From Letharia columbiana (Eukaryota; Ascomycota; Lecanoromycetes; Lecanorales; Parmeliaceae): a stretch of DNA of 64,000 nt. The notes below the pieces were generated by a model. The model saw nothing but the letters and a program-made list of their open reading frames with translations, had not been told where the DNA came from and did not search any database. Made by a program: the position numbers and the translations under genes. Numbering within the stretch: position 1 is the stretch's first letter; every line of letters starts with the position of its first letter. Of this stretch, positions 57,883 through 64,000 are shown in pieces. The DNA lies in NCBI RefSeq assembly GCF_014066305.1, contig NW_023501079.1, positions 62,001 through 126,000 of the forward strand, written 5' to 3'.

Positions 57883-58886
57883 CTAGTCTCCTTCGTGGAG
57901 CACAGCCATGTCAAGCACCTCGACTCTGCCTTTGCCTTTCGTCTCACCACCGACGAACTCCCCCAAGCCTTTGAAGGCTCCCGGCTCCACGAAGCCAACT
58001 ACTTCCCATTCCTGCCCCAACGTATCCTGGGTCTCTATCTGCTCCACATAACTCAATATCCTGTCTTTGACGGTCCCGGTGGCTCTCTCCGCGTCAACGT
58101 CTTCTCCGTCCTCTTTTGCTGTTTTTTTTGGCCCTGCTTTCGTTGCCTGCTTGAGAATACTCGAAGGACACGTAACCCTCAACCTCATCCTCGCCCTCGA
58201 CACGGGTATGGGCTGCCATGCGATCAACGCCTTCATAGCCTCCAGAGCCTGGCTTTTCGCACTCTTCGTAGTCACCACGCCCGTCCACGTCGGCAGGTCC
58301 TTCCTCTTCCCCTTGGCCTCCTCTCCGTCCGCTGTTGGCGTAGCAGTAACACTCCCTTTGCCATGTTCTTCTTGCTTATGTTGTGCACCCTGACTGCTCA
58401 ACTGCTCCAAGGCTTTCTCAATCATCCCCGCTGTGTATACTCTTTGACTCTTCGGATCGACTAATTTTCCAGCAACGATGTCCACAATCTCGTTGTGGAT
58501 CCTTTCCGCCTGCGCATGCCGTTCCTTTTCACCAACCTGCATCTCACCTTTCTTCAGGATCTCTTGAATAATGTCGTCAACGCTGGTCTTTGGTCCGAAA
58601 GCCTTTGCCAGGTCCTGTGTGGGCGCCGTCTGCCCTTTGCTGACGGAAAGAAAGACGTTGGGTATCTGGAGAACATTATCCAGGTCGGTCTCGATACCAC
58701 TACGGTATTCGAGGACTTTGTTTTTGTAGCAGGCGATTTCGAAGCGCTTTTTACCTTTTTTCAGACGGACGAGAGAGACATTTGTTAGACGGATTTGATT
58801 TGAGGGCTGGTGTTTGGAGGTCAGTCCGTATATATACGTGTGAAACTGGGCACCGAATCGAAGGCACACACCTGATTTATCTGCAT
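57883..58886 (-). CDS. SDO1: Ribosome maturation protein SDO1 (SBDS family), 312 aa
   Basis: Works with the EFL1 GTPase to release Tif6 from pre-60S subunits in the cytoplasm. Two exons: 58,872-58,886 (15 nt, MQINQ) and 57,883-58,806 (939 nt, in frame; GTGTGT donor, CTGAC branch, CACCAG acceptor). The first ATG-led frame in exon 2 alone would add an unrelated leader, whereas splicing gives MQINQPSNQIRLTNVSLVRL, matching the family start. The FYSH domain has KGKKRFEIACYKNKVLEYRSG, DLDNVLQI and VFLSVSKGQTAP. It is followed by the helical linker (DIIQEILKKGEMQVGEKER, HNEIVDIVAGKLVDP) and the C-terminal ferredoxin-like domain (AWQPIPVSRARMRLRV). A Gln/Gly/Lys-rich insert at about 165-205 is longer than in yeast. 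The last gene before the AT block. Confidence 0.95.
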
Positions 58887-58959
58887 AGTGACGGCAAGGG
58901 TGCCTTGAGGGTTTTTGGGGTTGTTTACTGCTTCTGCTCACTAGTCAAGTCCTGCACTT

Positions 58960-59809
58960 CCACACGAGATATCGTATGGAACACGTTACACTTACTCGTA
59001 GTATGGGCCACCCCAACGCTAAGGCCGCCCCAATATGGATTTTTTCAATTATTTTATCTACCCATCCACATATATATATACTATAGACTATTATTATCTA
59101 TTTTAATCTCTCTAGTCTTTCTAATCTTAATTAACTATCTAGCTCTCGTTATAATAACCTTAAATTACTTAATCTTCTTATTTCTAAATATATTATATAT
59201 CTAAAACTCTTAGATATTTATCTATTTTAAAGCCTTTAAAGCCTTTATAACCTTCGTTTTCTTATATATAATAATTTTATTTTAGGCCTAATAAGAGTAG
59301 ATAATATCTCTCTTCTAAACTATTATATTAAACTCTACTTTATAAGCTATTTAAGCTATTATAGCCTATTAAATAATATTTAATTCTTACTTAATAAGAA
59401 GATCTAAAAGTATCTTCGTTTCTACTCTACGAATATATCTATTAAATATTTAATCGATTAAATATATATTTTATAGTTTCTTTTTATATTATATAATTTA
59501 ACGATAAGTATATAATATTAGCCAGTTTTTAAGATTAAGTATTTTTTATTTTAGAGTCTTATCTCTTATTAAAGAGTTTCTTCGCTAAAATCTAATTAAA
59601 CGATTTAAAATAATAGTAGAATTATAGAGAAAAAGATTTATTTCTCGCTATATAAATATAATAATAAACTTAATAAAAGTTAAATTATAAATTACTTGAA
59701 AATTAGCTAAAAAATTAAGTTTTAAATAATTATCGCTAGCTTAATATATTATAATATTAATTATCTCGATATACTAGTATTTAAATAGTTGAAAGAATTT
59801 TTTTTTTTA

Positions 59810-59859
<50 letters not shown>

Positions 59860-60480
59860 TTTTTTTTTTTTTTTTTTTTTATTTTTTTTTAAAAAAAAAA
59901 AAATTTTTATTTTTAAAAAATAGTAATAATATTAGAAATACTATATAAGAAGCATATATATACTTCTAAAAAGGAGTTTCACGAAGAAGAAAAAGGTGAT
60001 TCTTAATTTTAATTATGATTGATTGATTAATTAATTAAGCTAAAGCTATAAATATTCTTAAAAAAAGAAAAGAAAGCGATATACTAAGTGACGCTAGTAA
60101 GGTTTCTCGAAGAAAGAAAAGAAAGCGATAGTTCTTACGCTATGTCGGGAATGTAATAATTACCCTCCCTCGTAAAAAGCTATATTATTCTTAGACTTTT
60201 TCTTATCTAATGAAGATTCAGGCGTAAAAGTGTAGAAAAAAGATATGCGGGTTTTAAAGGAAGATATATACTTTTCTTAAGAGACGTGTTAAAGAAATCT
60301 CGATAAGATCTCGTAAAGATATAGAAAAGAGATATATGTATTCTAAAGGAAGATATATACTTTTTTTAAAAGACGTAAGAGTATCGCGGTAAAGAAAGGT
60401 ATATACTTTTCTTAATAGATGTGAAAGTATCTTAATAGAGTCTAGTAAAGATATAGAAAAGAAGATATACGAGTTATACT
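58960..60480. repeat. Right boundary and AT-rich, RIP-like DNA
   Basis: Composition switches abruptly near 59,030 from balanced to TA-rich. The A/T patch lies at 59,790-59,930. From about 60,240 to 60,470 a roughly 40-110-bp motif (AAGATATATACTTTTCTTAA with ATAGAAAAGA) recurs three times. No gene is seen. The small hydrophobic frame at 58,782-59,204 crosses the boundary and overlaps SDO1, so it is not called. Confidence 0.6.
59790..59930. other. A/T homopolymer patch, probable assembly artefact
   Basis: About 140 bases of near-pure A and T runs, including an A run of about 40 and a T run of about 22. Same character as 7,265-7,430. Confidence 0.6.
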
Positions 60481-60583
60481 TTATATTAGAGACTTAATAA
60501 TATGTATAATAACTCTATATTATAGTATAAAGAGAATACTATCTATATAGAATTATTATAAGTATAGACTTTATAGTAAGTAT
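60480..60583 (-). repeat. Fragment of family B LTR and 5' leader, inverted
   Basis: The reverse complement matches the 3' part of the element B LTR (TATAATATAGAGTTATTATA, CTTACTATAAAGTCTATAC) plus the leader that follows the left LTR (ATTAAGTCTCTAATATA). The LTR 5' half is missing; the match stops at the start of the next element, consistent with interruption by it. Confidence 0.75.
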
Positions 60584-63500
60584 CAGGTCTAATACGTTAT
60601 AGGCCTTGGCGCTACTTACGTCAAGGCGCCGATATCGCATATTCTACGTCAGAGTCCCTTTTAGAGTTTAGTTTTAATAACGTACCCTATATGCTACGTT
60701 AGAATCCCTTTCAGAGTCTAGTTTTAATAATATATCTCGTATGTCTAGCGGCTTAGCGGATATAGGTCTACTTCGTATATCTTAGAGTTTTAATATTTCT
60801 TAGAGATTAATTCTACTATTAAATATACTATTAAACCCTATAATAATACTATATTTTTTATAGTTTATGCTCGCTAGCTAATCGCTAGTAGACTACGCCT
60901 TTATAGTTCTAATCTCTCTATCTTTTAAAGAAAAAGGCTTATTATTATTATAATATCGAGTTTATCTTTAAATTATATAATAAAAAACGAAGATAATATC
61001 GAAAGCCGCTATAGCGTTAATAATAAGTTTAAGAATTTTTTATTAGTAAAAGATCTTACTGTGAAAGAATGTCTTATAATCGCTAAAGCCGAAAATCGTT
61101 ATTTAGAATAAGAATAAGAATTAGCTGCGTTAAAGATCTATAATTATAAGCTTTATAATATTAGCTTATTATTTATAGCTAATAAGAGCTTATTTATATC
61201 GATTATTATTACGCCTTTAATAGATATATTAATTAAGACGAAAATACTTCGTTCTAAAAGAATATATTCTTATAAGAGTATTAGTAAGAAAGAGTATCTA
61301 TATTAATTCTACGAAGTCGAAATTAAGTTTTTTATAAATTCTAAATATTTCACTATTAATTAATTAAGAATTATTTATTATATATAATTTTTAAAAGATA
61401 ACTCTAATATCTAATAATATAAATACTATTAAACCTATAATCTAGAAAGTATAACTTTTAAATTCTTTAAGTAGTTTTTATTTAATTTAATAGCGAATTT
61501 AATAAATTATTATCTTCTCATTTATGAAAAGTAAGAGAAGATTAAATAACGCTTTAATTAGAAGATATTTATTTTTAAGATCTATCTAAAGAAGCTAAAG
61601 ACTTATATAATTTTATTTTTTAAAAAATATTAAATTAATTTCTTCTTAGCTAAACTTAAATTAAAGCTTAAGAATAAAATTCTAAGTACTAGTAGTATAT
61701 CGAAATAATAAGAAGAAATTCTTATCTAGACTATTATATAGAAAAAGATTTTAAAACGCGTACGCTTTAATAATAATTCTTATTTAAAATCTTTAAAGGA
61801 ATTTACTAAGAATAAGCTTTTAAAGAATTAAATTTCGAAGTCTAAATTAACTTTAAACGACGGCGCTTATATAGCGCGTATTTAAGATAATAATATAAAG
61901 TATAAAGCTAAATCCTTTAATTCTAATTATAAGAAAAATAGTTATTTTTATTATAATAAATAGAGTTATTAAATATCTAAATATCTAGATCTCGATAAAT
62001 TACTTATAGTTTATATTAGCGTAGTATCGATAAAAAAAGATTTAGTCTTATAATCGTTTTAGAAGTAAGATAAGAATAATAATTAATAGAGGTAATTTCT
62101 TTTATTCTTATAAAGAAATAGATAAAGCTTTAGAGTAAATAGAGGTAACTCGTTATTCTACTCGATATTAAAGCGTATATTAATTTAATTTCATAAAAGT
62201 TCGTAATCTAATAGAATTTAAAATCTTATAATATTATTTTATTATAATCGAAAGCGCTAAGTAATTAAAGTATATATTACTATAGCGCGTATTAGCTAGA
62301 TTATTAATTAGTAGATAGTTAGAATTAAAATAAAAAATATAGTATACTCTTTTATATTATTAATTAAAAAGGTCTTAATATTATATTAGATATACTTAAA
62401 CTAAGTTAATTATAAATATTATTAGACTTAGCGGTAGAGTAGTAGTAATTTAAAGTTAACGCTAATAAATTATAGATTAAAGAATTAACTAAGTTTACTT
62501 AAACTATCGAATAAAAGCTAAATATATTTATAATTATATATATTGCGGTAATATAAAGCGAATTAAAAAATAAGCGTAATCTAGAATTCTCTTAGAAGTT
62601 ACTAGAGTTTAACGATGTTTTTTTTAATAAAAAAGTAGAAATCTTATTTACGCTTAAGTAGGGGGATTATACTATTAAGATTAAGAGCGGTAAAAAATTA
62701 TTATATAGCCTCTTATATAATTTATTTTAAATAGAGTTAACGAAGCTATAGCGCTATCTAAAGAATTTTCTTTAGAAAAACTAAATTCGTTACTTAACTT
62801 CCTTAATCGAAATATCAATTCTTTTTATTTCTAAAAAGAATAAAAAACTTCGTTTTTATATTAATTATCGGGGTCTAAACGCGATAACTATTAAAAATCG
62901 ATACTTATTATCTCTAATTATTAAGACTCTAAATCGCTTATATAATATTAAAGTCTTTATAAAGCTAGATCTTAAGAATATCTATTATTAAATTTAGATT
63001 AAAGAAGATAATAAGTGAAAAATAGCGTTCCGCAGTTGCTACGATTACTTCGAATATTTAATTATATCTTTTAAGCTCGTTAATATATTAATAACTTTTT
63101 AAGCGTATATTAATAGAGCCTTTATAAGTTTAATAAATATAATATATATAATATATTTAAATAATATTCTAATTTATAGTATTAATCTAGCGAAGTATTA
63201 ATAATACGTTAAATAAGTACTTAAGCGTTTACGTTAGTTTTAACTATACGCTAATCTAAAGAAATATTAATTCTATATTAAATAAGTTAAGTTTCTAAAA
63301 TTTATTATATTTATTAAAGATATCGCGATAAATTAGAAACGTATCGCTATTATTAAGAAGTAGCTAAAATTAAAAAATTATTAAAATATATAAGTCTTTT
63401 TAGACTTTATTAATTTCTATTAGCGATTTATCTATAGCTATTTTAGTATAATAATATTACTTATTAATTTATTTAAAGAAAATAAGAATAGTAAGAAATC

Positions 63501-64000
63501 TAGATCGTTAGAGTAAATAGATAACGCTAAGCAGACGTTCTAATAGCTTCGAAACACTTTTATAACCGCGTCGTTTCTACGCTATTATAATTTAAATTTA
63601 AAGCTATATCTTAAGATCGACGCTTTTAACTTCGATATAGAAGCTATATTTTTATAATCGAATAAGAATAGCTATTAGCGACTAATAATATTCTAATCTA
63701 AAAAAATAATTTTTATAAAATAAAACTATAAGATTTATAATTAAGAGTTATTCGCTATTATAATATTTATAAAGTAATAATATTATTATCTAAAAGATAA
63801 TATATTTTATATTAAGATTTTAATAAATTATAATAATCTTAAAGACTTTATAAAGTAGAAGAAATTAAACTTTAAATAAACTCGTTAAACGCTAAAGTTA
63901 GCTATTTATAACTTTAAGATTTTTTATCGAATAGATAAATTAAATTCTATCGACCCGCTATCGCGACGTCTTAATTATAAAAGAATTTCGTTATTAAATA
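60584..64000 (+). mobile_element. Third Ty3/gypsy retrotransposon, RIP-decayed, 3' end outside window
   Basis: A possible LTR/leader with near-tandem blocks (TACGTCAGAGTCCCTTTTAGAG and a similar unit at about 60,690) covers about 60,590-60,880. Decayed gag runs from about 61,000 to 61,980, ending in a Cys-to-Tyr mutated zinc knuckle. Protease is at about 62,100-62,500. Reverse transcriptase is at about 62,640-63,480 with KNKKLRFYINYRGLNAITIK and a YLNNILIYS box where YLDD is expected. RNase H is at about 63,540-63,990. Stops replace Gln codons throughout. Its coding part differs from A and B, so it is a distinct family. The right LTR is beyond the window. Confidence 0.8.

Noticed and set aside
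58782..59204. 140-aa hydrophobic plus-strand frame
   Set aside because: Overlaps SDO1 antisense and runs into AT-rich DNA, where Ile/Leu-rich frames arise by composition.

Overview
This window comes from a filamentous ascomycete (Pezizomycotina). The genes have short introns (about 50-90 nt) with GTRNGT donors and CTRAC-like branch sites. The recognisable products are fungal: a Zn2Cys6 regulator, Atg27, a DPR-type dehydrin-like protein, fungal-type adenine deaminase and glutamate decarboxylase. The repeats carry the signature of repeat-induced point mutation (RIP): retrotransposon reading frames in which Gln codons have become TAA/TAG, Cys has become Tyr and Asp has become Asn. I cannot assign a genus from sequence alone.

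The layout is a two-compartment one. Positions 1 to about 18,130 and about 59,030 to 64,000 are extremely AT-rich, gene-free and full of decayed Ty3/gypsy elements. Between them lies a GC-balanced, gene-rich island of about 40 kb.

Left AT block: a retrotransposon (family A, LTRs at about 3,272-3,438 and 15,959-16,125) is split by a second, chromodomain-bearing Ty3/gypsy element (family B, about 7,430-13,971). Around them are a solo LTR piece at the window start, a 114-bp tandem satellite (16,447-16,9xx), a 27-bp-arm palindrome, and copies of a third repeat in both orientations. Right AT block: a family B LTR fragment in inverted orientation and the 5' two thirds of a third gypsy element (gag to RNase H) that runs off the end. 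Three A/T homopolymer patches (about 7,270-7,430, 17,005-17,100, 59,790-59,930) look like assembly filler.

Gene island, left to right: aquaporin (-), very large DH/RhoGEF-like protein (-), EBP-type sterol isomerase (-), sulfotransferase-like P-loop protein (+), GT25 glycosyltransferase (-), glutamate decarboxylase (-), DPR dehydrin-like repeat protein (-), small conserved fungal protein (-), Zn2Cys6 transcription factor (-), a 3.6-kb gene-poor gap holding a 576-bp element with 29-bp terminal inverted repeats, adenine deaminase (+), CCCH zinc-finger protein with an N-terminal DUF-type domain (+), a broken NAD(P)-binding gene (+), ATG27 (-), RPS18 (+) and the SBDS/SDO1 ribosome maturation factor (-). 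Exon sums were checked to be multiples of three for every multi-exon model.

The genes are mostly independent housekeeping and stress functions; I see no secondary-metabolite cluster or other co-functional locus. The nearest to functional pairs are RPS18 next to SDO1 (small-subunit protein and 60S maturation factor, convergent) and the divergent ATG27/RPS18 pair sharing a 310-bp promoter. No clearly new biological system is evident. The most unusual items are the nested RIP-degraded elements, the isolated pseudogene with RIP-like stop codons inside the island, the inverted-repeat element near 50 kb, and the modular dehydrin-like protein.
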